A DNA stretch of 64,000 bases from Lactuca virosa (GCA_928212115.1 CAKMRJ010005523.1:247194629-247258628); one strand, 5' to 3'; positions 1 through 12,800 are shown, numbered from the stretch's first letter. A program made the numbers and translations. The notes: generated from the sequence alone by a model not told the origin.

Positions 1-1142
1 ATGACAATTTCTAATTCTACACATAATTTGTTTTTTCACAAAATCAAGTACTTATCTTAAAAATTGTCAATCATCATGTTATTGGATGGGGATAATCATT
101 ACCATATTAGTAAAATCAAATTTTATGAACCAAAACAATTTGTGGTAATGATCCTAATCCAAAACGAGCCAAAAACTCGAAACTTCTGCCAACAGATGAC
201 CCAACTCGTCGAGCCAGGCAATGGATTCGTCGAGTTCATGGCCAAATTCATCCAACTCGTCGAGTCCCTCTTAGGACTCGTCGAGTTCATCAAGCAGTGG
301 CTAGAAATGTCATTTTTCCAGCTTTGAAAATCAAACAATTGCATCAATATAATAGAAAACACCCATGGCTCTGATACCACTGATGGGCTTTATGTACTCT
401 AACATCCCTATGGTGCACATACAACCCTAATGCTTTGGATCTAAGTTTTCTCTAATTATACATGCAATATTGTTTTTCCAAATCATGAAGCCTAAACTAG
501 CATAAAACTTGATATATGAATCATAAAACTAGTTAGAAGATTACCTTTTGTTGTACCTTGTTTGTATTTGGCCTTTAAGAGCTTAGCACCCCAAGTGTGA
601 TGCCTCAAATGTTTCACAACACACCAAGAACAAAAGGAGGCTTATGAGAGAGAAGCTAGGAAGCACAAATTGGCTAGTATTCTTCTTTAGAATGCATGAA
701 CCGAGGGAGTTAGGGGTTACTTTTATAGCCTAGGGTTTCATCCATGCAAACCCTAATTCACCATGACTCTTCATATTTCATAGGCCTTTTAGGCTAAACC
801 TTCATGAACTCTCATAAAGGTTTAGTCCAACCCTAATCAACATGGATCATTGGTCCAAACTATAAGTATTACTCATTTACCTAATCAGTCCCCATAAATT
901 TAATCAGTCTCTTTTGATCACTAAATTAATTCCAAAATAATTATTGATCAATACTAATTAAACAATGTGATTTCTCAATTAATATATTATACTTATAATA
1001 TATTAATAAATCACAAATAACCTCTTTCTCAAATACCCATCCTATCAAATTGTTCCAGTGAATTGCAACCCAAATGGACCATGCCACTTTCGGGTCAAGT
1101 ACATACCAATTATAGTTATGGGCTTAGATACCTAATCCAACA
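1..1142 (-). mobile_element. E1: Copia LTR retrotransposon, 5' part, minus strand
   Basis: On the minus strand a complete 5' LTR (381-1142) is followed by a primer-binding site (369-380) matching the initiator methionine tRNA end (TGGTATCAGAG). After that come about 370 bases of leader that run off the left edge. The leader holds four copies of the palindrome ACTCGTCGAGT or close variants (around 203-215, 225-236, 258-270 and 277-288). No gag is reached inside the window, and short open frames here are dominated by the palindromes and are not credible genes. The element is inserted in E2; the first five flanking bases are TGCTG at 1143-1147, but the partner duplication lies outside the window. 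Confidence 0.88.
381..1142 (-). repeat. E1 5' LTR
   Basis: 762 bp. In sense orientation it starts TGTTGGATTAGG at 1142 and ends in CCCATCA at 381, directly against the primer-binding site. It belongs to the same broad LTR group as E5, E6, E8 and E10, sharing the start TGTTGGATTA, the block reading GTCTAAGCCC or similar, and the CCCATCA end. Confidence 0.9.
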
Positions 1143-3111
1143 TGCTGTTCTAACATATCACAATATCAAATAATAGTATGGTATTTTGGGGTCTACTTAC
1201 TGGCTCCGGCTAATCGTACACATCGCATCCTCCTTTAGTATTTTGAAAACCGTTTGAAAATCATTTTGAAAATCTTTTCCTTAGTTTGAGACTGGATGAG
1301 TGTTCCTTTAATTCACTCAAACCTGGCTCTGATACCAACTTGTAACATCCATAAAGTTTTGAAAATTTTAAAACTTTTCCATAAGTCCAGAAACCATCAT
1401 TGTGTACATAATGTTTTCAAAATAAGTTCGACATCAGAGAAATCCCAGAAATCATGAAATAAAAAATGAGAAGGTGCAGATCACACCTTCGCCTTCGCAC
1501 GATCCTCTGAGGTACCTGAAACATAATCCAAAACTGTAAGCCCGAAGCTTAGTGAGTTTCCCCCAAAATACAAATCACAATACAAAAACCAGAATAATAT
1601 CACAAACAACATGCATTCAGAGTCGTCAGTCTGACTGGAACGCCCCACCGGCCTACAGCCTATCTGGTATGCTCACAGAACCTACATCATGACTGGTATG
1701 CGACCTTGGGCCTTCAGCCTATCTAGAACGTTCTCCGAGCCTTTGGCCTAACTGGTACACCCCACTGGCCTTCAGTCTATCCGGGACGCCCTGGGTCTGT
1801 TGGCCTTCAACACAAAGCAGGTCCGCCTCAACCTAACCATATATAACATGTCGACATATACATAACAATTAAACATACAACCAGTCAATCAGACAAACAG
1901 ATAGATCTTCCAGATCACTAAGAAAAACACCATCCTATTATCAGGATACAAATCTAACAGATCACTACAATACTCAATCATGCAATAATCAGGATAACAA
2001 TCCAAAAGGGCCCGCATTGGTGCCTTCGACCCAACAAGTATAGTGAGGAACATTCCCCTCACAAGTAGTGCTGAACCGTAAAATCCAACTCCAAAACTCG
2101 GCTCCAGACTCAAATGCCTACAACCACCATGACCATTTTTATCAAAACCCCAAAATACCCAAAATGCCCTCAAAGTCCAACTTGGTCAACCATGGTCAAA
2201 GTCAAAGTCAACAGTCAGGATCAACAGTCCATGTTGACCCATCTCGTCGAATGCGCCTACCAACTCGTCGAGTTCTTTCAGTCTCTAGAGAAGCGGGAAA
2301 ACCCTAGCCAACTCGTCGAGTTGGCAGGACAACTCGCCGAGTTTTCCCAGCTTAATACATTCAGTCATTTTTCATCAAGTCTAACGCTTTAAAATGTAGA
2401 TCTGATACCCAAGAGCTGGAAAACCACGTAAAGTTGCTAACTTTACGTCCATGCATGTCACCAAGAGGCTACAAAACTCAAAGAAGGCTTAAGAAGGGAC
2501 CTAAAGCATGAAGGGGGCCTAGAACGTGATAAATCTAAAAACTTTAAGCCCAAAGAGGCCACAGAACGTCAAGATCTAAAGTGATAACTTCATGAAATGC
2601 TCAACCCCATGAACAATCCCAAAATAAGCCAAATATAACAATAAACTTCCAAGGAAGAGATCTAAGCAATACATAAGCAAGTTTTCGACTTTTTACCTCA
2701 AAATAGTAGCTAAACTCAGGGAGATTCTGGATCTATAGCTTTTCCTTCAAGCTAGGCACCACCAACTTCAAGCTCTTTAAAAAATGAGACCAAAAGAAGC
2801 AACTCTTAAGCTCACACACTCAACTTGGGGTAAGATGCACAAATTCTAGGGTTTCTGGACAGAGGAGCCAATTAGGGAGGCCATCAATGGGACTTATGGC
2901 CTTTAAATAGGGTGCAACACCCTAAAAATTAGGGTTTCATATTCATCCAACAACTCGTTGAGTTTTCCTCTCCAACTCGTCGAGTTGGTCCTAAAAGATC
3001 TGCAGCCCAAAAACTTTCAACACGTCGAGTTGAGGCCATCAACTCGACGAGTCCCAAGGAAAATTTGCCTTTTATATAAAAATTTTCATACCTGGGAATC
3101 GGGATGTTACA
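1143..3111 (-). mobile_element. E2: Gypsy LTR retrotransposon, 5' LTR and start of leader, minus strand
   Basis: A long LTR (1341-3111) is followed on the minus strand by a methionine-tRNA primer site (TTGGTATCAGAGCC, complement at 1325-1340) and about 180 bases of leader, after which E1 interrupts it at 1143. The rest is off the left edge. Assignment to Gypsy rests on the LTR start TGTAACATCC, the LTR length and LTR blocks shared with E7, E9 and E11; no coding region is visible. It is inserted in the leader of E3, whose sequence resumes at 3112. Confidence 0.85.
1341..3111 (-). repeat. E2 5' LTR (1771 bp)
   Basis: The ends form an inverted repeat: TGTAACATCC at 1341 and GGATGTTACA ending at 3111. 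In sense order it contains a first palindrome cluster (about 3053 to 2949), a TATA-like box (complement of CCTATTTAAAGG at 2900-2911), a second palindrome cluster (about 2345 to 2240), repeated TTGAC boxes (about 2235 to 2170), a minisatellite built on GGCTGAAGGCC-like units (about 1810 to 1625) and a conserved block (1564 to 1536) shared with the other Gypsy LTRs of the window. Confidence 0.88.
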
Positions 3112-4021
3112 AATTAAGTGATTAATTAAAATATAATTAATAAATCCATAATTGGTTTAAATTTAATTAAATTAAAAGTTTAATTTTATTAAAAGATCAA
3201 ACCCTTGTTATCTTAAAATGTTTTAAGATACACTCTTATATTATATGTAACATTAAAAGTCTAATATTACTATATATAAGACAAGTCAGTCGAACCGCTA
3301 GTACGCCTCATTCACGAAGTCGATCTATAAGGGGGTATAACGAAACTGCCTATAAAATGGTAGTTGAATGGGTGTCCACTCTCGCACACCTCTTCCTTGA
3401 TTGGTGGAGGGTCGTTAGCCGAACGGGTTTGATATGACAAATTAAATCTCATTAATAAGTATAATGCGATACAAAGTAACTAAACTATTTTCTAAAGTCT
3501 CGCTCTTAGTTACTTTAGGAAAAATGTGAATTTGATGCTAATACATGAAATTGCACATTGCACTTTATATAAGTCGTTAGTGGAGTGTGTGTGGTTAGCC
3601 GCCACACTAATATGGCCTAATAAAGGGTGGCAATGGGTGTCTGGTAAATTATCGTTGATTAATGGTACACATGTGGCTAACCGACACATTGATTAGATGA
3701 TAAATGACATCAGGAGTACCAAGCTAATTTGCATGGTTATTCACATATTGTTTGTGATCCTTAGCATCCCAGTTACAAAGTGAGAGCATAATCGAGATTA
3801 AACATGCCATTGAATAGTTCAATGAATCTCAAAAGATCTAGGAGTTTCATAAGATTGAAATTGGGAAATGCTTTACCTACCTAAAATAGATTCGAATTTG
3901 ATTACGACATCCCTCTTTAAAGTTCGAATCGAAAATATGGATCCTAGCCTTAGTTTAATTTTTGGGTTAATAATTAAGGATTAAAATCAACTAACTTGAA
4001 TTCTCTTTTCTCCAATTATAG
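3112..4021 (+). other. E3 untranslated leader
   Basis: About 900 bases of AT-rich sequence without a credible open frame. It aligns by eye with the leaders of E5 (30240-31118), E6 (23340-24277) and, reversed, E8 (42888-43564). The best kept parts are the run around 3290-3430 and the repeated phrase on a wild-type theme TGTGGTTAACCGACACA (3590-3700). Its conservation in elements with dead genes points to a role for the RNA itself, which is an inference. Confidence 0.7.
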
Positions 4022-4795
4022 ATGTCAAGTTCAGACAACAATGGTCTTCCACATTCTTCTGGAAATGTTTTTCCCTTATCTGAAGATGATCTTCCACATG
4101 TTAATCAAGGTGAAAGAATGTTCCCTTCTTCAAGAAATGGTGGAACTGGAAATCATGCTTCTCCAACTCTTCCTCCGCCTTCTCCAGTGACTCTCCCCAA
4201 TTCATGTTTCCTTCAAGCTGAAAAATACGAAGTTACTCAAGCCCTGTTGGCATGCAAACATCAAGATGGAAAGTCTATGTGTGCACATGTTTTGAAAATG
4301 AAGTCGCACATTGACAGATTAGGGATGTTAGGTGTCGTTTTCCCAAGAAAGCTGGCCATTGACTTGGTTCTACTTTCACTTCCTGAGTCATATAGTCAGT
4401 TCATTAAAACTACTATATGAATGCCAATGATGTGACCCTAATCGATCTAACACATATGTTGATTGTTGCTGAAGTGGAAATGCTTAAGAGCACAAGTTAA
4501 GCAAAAGTGTTTGAAGGATCTAAGTCCCAAATTTCCATGGACATTGACAATTGCAACAATGGTAGTCCAGAAAAGGTTTCCCTTCCCAATGGAAAGGGAT
4601 CGGCCAAAGTCAAACCGTTTGACCATATGGTTAAGAGAAAGGCTAGTTCTGAGATAGTTCCATGCGCTATTCCTGAAGGGTCCATATGTTTGTACTGCCA
4701 ATTGGAGGGCATTGGTTGTAAAGCTGTCCAGAATACCTGAAAGATCTTAGAGAAGGTAAAGTCAAATCGTGTCACTCCACTTTAGGTACATCCAT
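4022..4795 (+). pseudogene. gag: E3 gag remnant, Copia type
   Basis: The frame opens at 4022 (MSSSDNNGLPHSSGNVFP) after the leader. A proline-rich stretch is joined directly to the second half of a Copia Gag domain (KYEVTQALLACKHQDGKS, then a leucine-rich part ending near 4420), so the first part of the usual domain is missing. After a stop at 4418-4420 the frame changes, and 4507-4740 still reads a basic linker and a spoiled zinc knuckle (CLYCQLEGIGC), in which the histidine of the CCHC pattern is lost. E5 and E8 have the same shortened layout, so the truncation is inherited and not private to this copy. Gag would form the particle and bind RNA; this copy cannot make a full protein. Confidence 0.8.
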
Positions 4796-5933
4796 TATCT
4801 AACTCCATTATTTTATTAAGTTCATATTCGTAGATTCTTAATACACGATGTGATAATCACATTTTGATGTTTTACAGGATCTAAGAGAAATAGGGAATCT
4901 TAAGAAGAGTGAGCTGAATCTGATCGTGAGAAATGGATTTCAGTCGCATGGTTAAATGATTAGAGTTTGGAAGCTGTTGTTTAGGAGTTATGATAAATAA
5001 ATAGATTGTTTAGGAAATATCTAGAAACATAGTTTTCATATATTCGCATTGTAAGGACAAATTTTTCCGTTTCTTATCAATAAAAGTAAATTTTTTTGAT
5101 TTATTTACTTTATATTTCCTTGCAATGGCATTTATGAAAATTGGTGGTTATATTTCTATTATTAGCAATGTTAAAAGTGGATTTGATTCTTAATTATATT
5201 GTTTGTGGTAACGTCATAATTAACCAAGTGAATAGGAATTCTCATCACCCAAGTTTCAATTAGATAGAAACTTGGAATCATGCAATTTGAATTGCGTGAT
5301 GTATGTGAATCTTGATCGTTGGAAGATTATGACTAGTTCGTTGATTACATGTTTATCTTAGTCAAGTGAAAGACTAAAGGATCTAGTACACATTGATGTG
5401 GACTATTCAGATCTGCCACAAAGGATGATAAATTTATTCGTCATGATTTACTAATGCTTTTAGTAAATATGGTTGTGTTTATAAGATTGAGCACAATTCT
5501 GATACTTTGAAAAGTTTCAAAAGATAGCAGAATGAATAAAAGGAATCAATCAGGAAGAAAGATAAAGGTTTCTCCAATCTAAAGGAAAGGAGAGTAGTTT
5601 AGTATCATGTTTTATGATCATCTTAATGATTATGGAACCATATCGTTAATTGATTCTCGAAAAACGTCTTAGTGCAATTGTTTGACTAAGAAGGGGAATC
5701 AGATATTGTTGAAATGGTTCAAATCATGAGATGAGTCATACTTCGTATCCAATTAAAATTTTAGAGTCATACTCTAGTAACTACATATCGTATCTTGAAA
5801 CTTATTTTATACTAATTAGGTTTATAACATCTCATGAAATGTGGAGTAATAATGTTTTCTTACTCTACCATATTGGAATTGGAAGTTGTGATGTTTTGGT
5901 TAAAACAAAGGATGAACTAAGGCCAATTCCATG
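4796..5933 (+). pseudogene. pol: E3 protease and integrase remnant
   Basis: By comparison with E6, bases 4833-4855 correspond to the protease active site, but the catalytic DTG reads NTR. Around 5365-5530 a decayed integrase core can be read in pieces (LVHIDVD, then a tract resembling VMIY and a lysine-rich end), with stops between them. No long open frame remains, and E4 cuts the sequence at 5933. The same lesions occur at matching places in E5 and E8. I see nothing else in this stretch. Confidence 0.7.
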
Positions 5934-6570
5934 TGTTGGAACCTGAAAGTGAACATCTAGAAATCATCCAATAAGTTCCGAAGTCAGTTTCAGTTCCGGA
6001 GTCAGTTTGTGGTTCGATGTGAAGACTTAAGTAGAAGATTAGAGAAGAGGTTCCGAATGAAGTGAAGACTTTCCGGAATGAAGTTTATGTCTATCCGTCT
6101 GTATTAATTTGTTTTGTCATTTAGCTTAATGTAGCATGTCATAGGACTTAGTATCTTTTGTTTTCTTAGATAACCAGAGTGTCAGGAGTAACTCTATTAT
6201 CCGGTCCTATGTATGTTTTTAGGTTAGTACGATGTAACACATTCTCCTATAAAAGGAGCATTCAATGACAATTACAAGTGATGGATTGCTTCACCAAAGA
6301 TATACATTTTCACATTTACTTCACTTACACCTTTCTCTCTAATCTATCTTTCAAACATTCTTTGTGTTCATTTATTGTCTTTACTTGATCATATTCATCG
6401 TCTTACATTTTATTCTTGCAGTAATTTGTTGATTCTCATATTCAGTCTTGACTGGTCTTGCCAGACTCGACTGGAACAATTAAATTAGTAGCAGACATTG
6501 ATCTTAAGCATTAACTCAAGGTTTAAGTTTTCAATACTTGTCCCTACGCAACCAGATCCTTATTCTCACA
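5934..6570 (+). repeat. E4 5' LTR (637 bp)
   Basis: Starts TGTTGGAACC and ends TTATTCTCACA, directly before the primer site. A TATA-like CCTATAAAAGGAGC lies near 6248. It is 34 bases shorter than the 3' LTR; the difference is fully explained by 16- and 18-base segments, each bounded by short direct repeats (TTCCGGAGT and GGAATGAAGTTT-like), present only in the 3' copy. Confidence 0.95.
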
Positions 6571-6584
6571 ATTGGTATCAGAGC
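6571..6584 (+). other. E4 primer-binding site
   Basis: ATTGGTATCAGAGC follows the LTR end with almost no gap. TGGTATCAGAGC is complementary to the 3' end of plant initiator methionine tRNA, the usual primer for Copia and many Gypsy elements. Confidence 0.92.
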
Positions 6585-6717
6585 TTAAGTGGTTGTCTGT
6601 TGAATCCATAAGAACATATTATAGTTGTTTCGAGATTACCTTGGTATTTCGATCATTTCTGTGTTCAAGATAAAAGTTCTTCTATATACCACTTTTTCTC
6701 AAAATATCTTAACTTCA

Positions 6718-8646
6718 ATGGCTGCTCCTAATACTCAAGAAATGTACTCAATGCAAATAGCAAATAGCGTGGGTTGCCCTACACGTGCCCCACTGCTAGT
6801 TGTTGAAGAATGTGATCACTGGAAAGTCAGAATGGAAAGATTTTTACTTGGAAAAGAAAAAGGTGAATCTATCTGGAGATCCGTTAAAGAAGGTCCTCGT
6901 GTTCCAGTTCGAACCATTGTTAGAGATGCTATTGCAACTCTCTTAGGACAGGATCAACAACGACAAGCACCTCTCACTGCTGATGATCTTCAAAAGTTGC
7001 ATGCTGATCAAGTTGCCTTTTCGGAAATGGTGTTTGGTGTTCCACCTTCTCTCTTTGAGCACATTAAAGTGTGCAAGTTCGCAAAAGAGATTTGGGACAC
7101 ACTTCAAGATTTGTTTGAAGGGTCAGAGAACATGAAGGATAAGCGTCTGACTTCGGTTGTCAATGAGTTTGACACTTTCACTACAACACCTGGTGAATCT
7201 GTTGCCTCAGCTTCGAATAGATACCGATCATCGTCAACAACATGACAACTCATGGGATAGTCCAAACTCCACTTGAGTACAATCTCAAGTTCATTAACAG
7301 TCTCGGAAAGGGATGGGGAAATGTGAAATCATGTCTTCAGAGCAATGGGTCTCTGAAAAAGCTCAAGCTCTATCAAATTTTCGATGAGCTTCAAGGTCAT
7401 GAGTCAAATGTTGCACAAAATCTACGCGAACTCACTGGAGGTCCTCTAGCTCTAGTTAGTTCCTATGATCTACAAACCTCAAACCCAACCATTTCGGACC
7501 CTCTCACCGCTGTTGTTCCATATTCCTCCTGTTCAATCCTCACCTCCAACCGTTCCTGTTCTCACAAACTCTAACTATCAATCTATGGAAACTCTTCACC
7601 CTGATGAAATGGACTTCGAACTATGTTTTCAACAAGAGTTTGCTCTACTCTCCATGAAATACAACCTTCATTTCAGCAAGCCTCACACCAATCGATTTCA
7701 AACTCCTCACCAAAACAACCGTTTTCAAGCTTCTCACCAAAATAATCATCAACCATTCAACAAATCTTCCGAAAACCCTCCAGCCTACAAGCCTAATCTT
7801 CCCACTCCGAATCATACCTCGGAACCTCCACAGATTCCGAAGTCTGAAAAACCCAAGATTGTGTGTCACAAATGTGGACATGCAAACCACTTTGCCAAAG
7901 ATTTCTTAGCCGAAGTCCCACAAAAACCGAAGATCAAGGACTCTGCTTACTATGCACGCCGAGCTCAAGAATTGGCGGAAAGTGAAAAGGCTTTTGTTAC
8001 TACTGTATCAAGGGATGTGGAAGGATATTGGTCGTCTGGAGATGATGATGACGTAACCACTGGTAGAAACATGTGTCTTATGGCTCGACAAGAAATTGAA
8101 TGTGATGAAGGCTACTGGTCGTCTGGGTCCAAAAGAGATGATGGTGATGCTGAACCAAACTACTGCTACATGGCTACCAACAATCCACCCGGCAGAAGCA
8201 TCGTCCAACAAGTAAAATCTATGATTACTAATAATAATTTTGACTTGTCTCTTTATGAACCGTATCTAACCCAGATCCAATCAGATATGGACATCATTTA
8301 CAAAGCCTATGAGGCAGCCATAGAAGCCAGTGAGAAGAAGGACAATGAATTGATTCGTCTTAGGTTACGTTTCGAGGATAAGAAGTTAAAAATAGAGTCT
8401 TTAGAACATAAGCTTGTAATGTCAAAAGATGAATGTATCATTCTTAAATACAAATGTGAAATCACTTATTCTGAAAGAAATGTTTTAATTTCTGATAACA
8501 AACGTCTCAATGCTAAGATTGATGCCACGCACCATGCCATAAACATTCATGAAGCAAATGAACGGATGACTCACAATTTTCGTCATCCTTGGTCAAAAGC
8601 TCCTGGTCTCGGAAGCGAGTTTCCGAAACCAGTTGTTCGTCCCTAG
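6718..8646 (+). pseudogene. gag: E4 gag, frameshifted
   Basis: The start is placed at 6718 (MAAPNTQEMYSMQ), the first methionine of the frame matching Sirevirus Gag starts. The capsid-like domain follows (DHWKVRMERFLLGK near 6809, and the EIWDTLQDLFEG motif near 7087). The frame shifts near 7224, runs in another phase to about 7470 (FINSLGKGWGNV), then shifts back. The zinc knuckle at 7864-7905 keeps CX2CX4H, but its last cysteine is phenylalanine (TTC at 7903-7905). Two GYWSSG repeats (8026 and 8109) are followed by a long coiled coil (about 8220-8560) typical of Sirevirus Gag extensions. A TAG at 8644-8646 ends the frame. The product would be the particle protein; as it stands it cannot be made whole. 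Confidence 0.88.
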
Positions 8647-8670
8647 AAGGAGTTACAAAATCTGACTTTT

Positions 8671-9825
8671 ATGGGAGATGTTCTGAACATTAAACATTCG
8701 GATACACCTGTTTCTCCCTTGTCACCCCTTCCTGAGACTTCTGACCATTTTGCATCTTTGATTCCTAAGTTTAAGCCTATAGTTGTCAAGAGTCCCGATT
8801 CCACACAATTTTCGCCTCTGACAAACCTGGACCTGAATCGGACCTCGGAACCTAACTCTAGTACTCCAAATTCTGTTATTCAAAATTCAAACCACAACCC
8901 TCCTAACAACTGTGTTGTTGAGGAAATTTTTCCAGAATCAACTGGACCTGAACTCTCAGAGTGTGTTTGGGCATCTTTAGATAGTGATGTTGATGAGTCA
9001 ATCTCATGTGATTCTGAACCTCAAGTGATTTCCAAAACAAATCTAGTTCCGATTAAGCCTGTGTTCAACAATCCTTCAGTAGGACAAACTTCCAAATCTT
9101 CATCTCATTCCAAACCAAAGCCCATGTTGAATAGGAAAGATATTGTAGATCCTAAGGTAGAAGCTCAGAATGCTCACAAAAAGGAAGTTAAGACAAGACA
9201 AAATTCTAGATTCCTTGAGAACTCCAAAAAGAGTGTATCTCGAAATTCTTATTCATCAACTCATAGTCAAAACACCTTCACACCCACTAAGATCCTCAAG
9301 AGGCCTTCCAATCCTCCCAGTCTTGTAGAACAAAAGAGAGTTGTCAGTCCCACTCCAATAAGGTCAGGTGTAAGCACCAAATCTGTCCGAAACAACTCTC
9401 CTCAGACTGTTTCATCCGTTTTCATTGCCAAAGCTGATGGTACAATTTTTAAACCTCAACTTTCAAAATCAAATGTGCCATCAACCAAAGCAAAAATTGT
9501 TAAGAAAACAAACTCTTCAAAATCTTCCAAACAAAATCTTGTTTGGAAAGTTAAAAAACACAATGATGAAACAACAACTCCGGAAGACACTGTAGTTCCC
9601 ACTACTCCGAAAGTTGAATGTCCGAAGAAAGCTGTTCCGAACTCTCATGTCATTGAGTATGACTATTGGATAGATGAAAGAACCATGGCCTTCTGTTTGT
9701 TTCCTAAGGAATCTCAGAACAAACCTTCCAAACCATTTGTTGCTCAAAAGTCACAACCGAAGCCTAAGACTCGTGCATTTGTCCCAAAACCTAACTTGGA
9801 GCCTAAAAACTCCACAACTCACTAA
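8671..9825 (+). pseudogene. E4 gag-to-protease linker frame
   Basis: The same phase as the end of gag reopens after the 8644-8646 stop and reads 384 codons rich in serine, proline, lysine and asparagine, without a folded domain that I recognise. Repeated Pro-Lys and Ser-Glu/Phe-Pro-Lys stretches coincide with TCCGAA or TCGGAA at the DNA level. It ends at 9825 and protease begins in another phase just after. In related elements gag and pol form one frame, so this is most simply the linker between them, cut off at both ends by mutation. Confidence 0.7.
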
Positions 9826-9829
9826 TTTT

Positions 9830-12800
9830 GCAGGCACTCTGTGCTTCGGAGCAAGAGACAATATGGTATATTGATAGTGCTTGCTCCATGCACATGACGG
9901 GGGAGAAGGACTTTCTACGAGATCACAAACTTGCACCAAATGTTGGCTATGTGACGTACGACAATAACTCCAATTCTTAGATCCGAGGTTATGGCATCCT
10001 TAAAAATGGTAACTTCTCCATTTCAAACGTGGCATATGTAGTTGACTTGAAGCATAATTTGATTAGTGTGGCTCAACTCACTGATGCAAATCGTCGAGTT
10101 GAATTCTGCAAGAAACACAGTTACGTCATGCCCGAAGATCGAAAGGAATGCTTGATCAAGTCTAATCGCAACAAGAACATGTATCCTCTTGATATCAACA
10201 TGATCATTGGTAAGCCCCAACTTTGCTTACCCTCAAAAGTTGTTCCTAACGTCAGTTGGTTATGGCATAGGAGGCTTGCTCACTTAAACTTTAGATATAT
10301 GAATGATCTTGTTTCGGGTTAAATGGTTAGAGGTTTTCCACTCCTCAAGTTCGGAAATGATCATTTATGTGCTGCATGTGAGTGTGGAAAGTAGTCAAAG
10401 AAGGGTCATCCCGTTTTCATTGAAAAATCAATCTCGGAACCATTAGAACTTCTACACATTGATCTGTGTGGACCATCAACAGTAGAAAGTTTGCATCGCA
10501 AAAAATACATTCTTGTGATTGTGGATGACTTTACTAGGTTCACCTGGGTCTTCTTCCTAAGGCTCACATCAGAAACAGCCTCTGAGCTCATCAACTTTAT
10601 CAAATGAATTGAAGTTCTCATCAAACTCCCTGTATGGAGAATCCGAAGTTACAATGGTTCGGAATTCACCAATTCCACCATTGAAAACTTCCTCACCGAG
10701 AAGGGTATCGACCACAATTTTTTCTGCTCCATACACTCCTCAACAAAATGGTGTAGTCGAACGACGAAACAGAACACTTGTTAAAGCTGCTCGATCCATG
10801 CTCAACTTTGCAAATCTTCCACTCTGTCTTTGGGCTGAAGCTGTTTCTACAGAATGCTTTACTCAAAATAGAAGTATCATCAATCGACGTCTCAACAAAA
10901 CACTGTACAAAGTCATGAACGGTCGGAAGCCAACTATCTCGTTTCTTCATGTTTTCGGATGCAGATGCCTCATCAAGAACAACCATGATCAACTTACCAA
11001 GTTCCAACCCAAAGCTGATGAAGTCATCTTCCTTGGATATTCTGCTAAACCAAAGGCTTATCGAGTTCTTAATCGGCGAACCCGTGTCCTGGAAGAAAGT
11101 TTTAATGTTACCTTTGATGACAATTTCGTTTGGAATTCTGGCCCAACCCACGTTACAACTCACATCATGGAGTCCGATGCTCCAGCGCCAGGATGTCCGA
11201 ACCAGCAAACAATCTTTGAAGTTGACTTTGAGACCTTGTTCGGACCCTCAGAAACGACTCTTGATTCGGAATCTCGAACAAGAAAAATCACATCCGAAGC
11301 CCCAGTCTCCCAAAACGTCTCCGGTCCGACTCCTAGTCTTCCTCCATTTGATTCCGAACCATTTCAACCTTCTCAGGTTGAGGGGGAGAATGGTCAACCT
11401 TCCCTTGAATCAAATGTGGATGGATTTTAAGATGCAGCTACTGAATTCGATTCCAATCCTATCAACATCAATGACGATGCAAACTTCTTCAATTTCCCAC
11501 CTGATGATGACGTCAACCTATCCGGTTCAGAAGTTTAGGGGGAGCATCATCCACACGTTCAAACTATTCAGGGGGAGCAACACAACCCCATTGTTGATAT
11601 TGGATCATCTGCTGCACAAGAACTTCCGAGATTACATGTTTGGACCATGGATCATCCTCTGAACCAAGTTATTGGAAAACCCAAACGCTGGTGTACAAAC
11701 TCGCTCTGCCACAACTCTTCAAAATGAATGTCATTTCTCGGCATTTATCTCAATGGTTGAACCCAAATCCATCAAAGAAGCACTTGAACATGCTGACTGG
11801 ATTACAGCCATGTAAGAAGAATTGGCAGAATTTGATAGAAATGAAGTTTGGACTCTCGTCCCTCCTCCTCAGAATCATCCCATTGTTGGCACTAGATGGG
11901 TGTTTCGGAACAAATTAGATGATGCGGGAGTTATCATTCGAAACAAAGCAAGATTGGTGGCTAAAGGATTTACACAGATTGAAGGGCTTGACTACGATGA
12001 GACCTTTGCTCCTGTTGCACGTCTTGAAGCTATCAGAATCTTTCTTTCTTATGCTGCTCATAAAGGCTTCAAGGATTACCAGATGGATGTCAAAAGTGCT
12101 TTTCTGAATGGTGAACTTGATTTGACGTATATTTTCAACATCCTCTCGGTTTTGTTAATCTATCATATCCGAACTACTGCTACAAAATCCGGAAAGCTGT
12201 TTATGGCCTTAAGCAAGCTCCTCACGCATGGTACGAGACCCTCACCGACTTTCTCAAGCGTTCAGGCTTTCAAAGAGGAATTCTAGATCCTACTCTGTTT
12301 CGAAGGTCAAATGGAAAACATCTCATGCTGGTCCAAATTTATGTTGACGACATCATCTTCGGATCCACCGATTCATCAATGGTTGCTGACTTTGCTAAGC
12401 TAATGGTCAGTAGATTTTAAATGAGTATGAATCGGGAATTAAGCTTCTTTCTTGGCCTCCTAGTCAAACAAACTAACAGAGGAATTTTCATTCACCAAGA
12501 GAAGTATATTTCGGAACTCCTCAAAAAGTACTCAATGGACACCTGTGCCTCAGCCAAGGTACCAATGGGTTTCGAACACAAGATCTTTTCGGACCCTTCA
12601 GGTGTAGCAGTTGATGAAAAGAAGTACAGAGGAATGATTGGATCCCTACTTTATCTCACAGCAAGTCGTCCGGACATCATGTTTTCAACATGTTTGTGTG
12701 CCAGATTTCACGTCAATCCAAAATGTCTCATCTTTTGGCTGTTAAGCAAATATTCAGATACCTCAAAGATACAAAGAATCTCGGAATCTGGTACCCAACA

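Larger units (their letters stand above)
3112..5933 (+). mobile_element. E3: non-autonomous Copia element, left part
   Basis: Leader (3112-4021), damaged gag (4022-4795) and eroded protease and integrase sequence (4796-5933) of a Copia element. The leader is recognised by blocks also present in E5, E6 and E8: a text close to AGGCCTCATTCACGAAG at about 3305, GGAGGGTCGTTAGCCGAACG at 3405-3424 and TTGCATGGTTATTCACA at about 3731. The 5' LTR is not visible because E2 is inserted at 3111/3112. E4 is inserted at 5933, and the element resumes at 19162. The join is confirmed by the homologous uninterrupted sequence of E5 near 56525-56560. Confidence 0.85.

Noticed and set aside
1889..2392. Several open frames of 60-95 codons on both strands in the E2 LTR
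   Set aside because: They overlap the palindrome clusters and each other, have no motif and lie in an LTR; palindromes create open frames on both strands.
10693..11208. 171-codon minus-strand frame opposite E4 integrase
   Set aside because: It mirrors the sense integrase frame with its catalytic Glu and conserved wording; the reverse reading has no motif.
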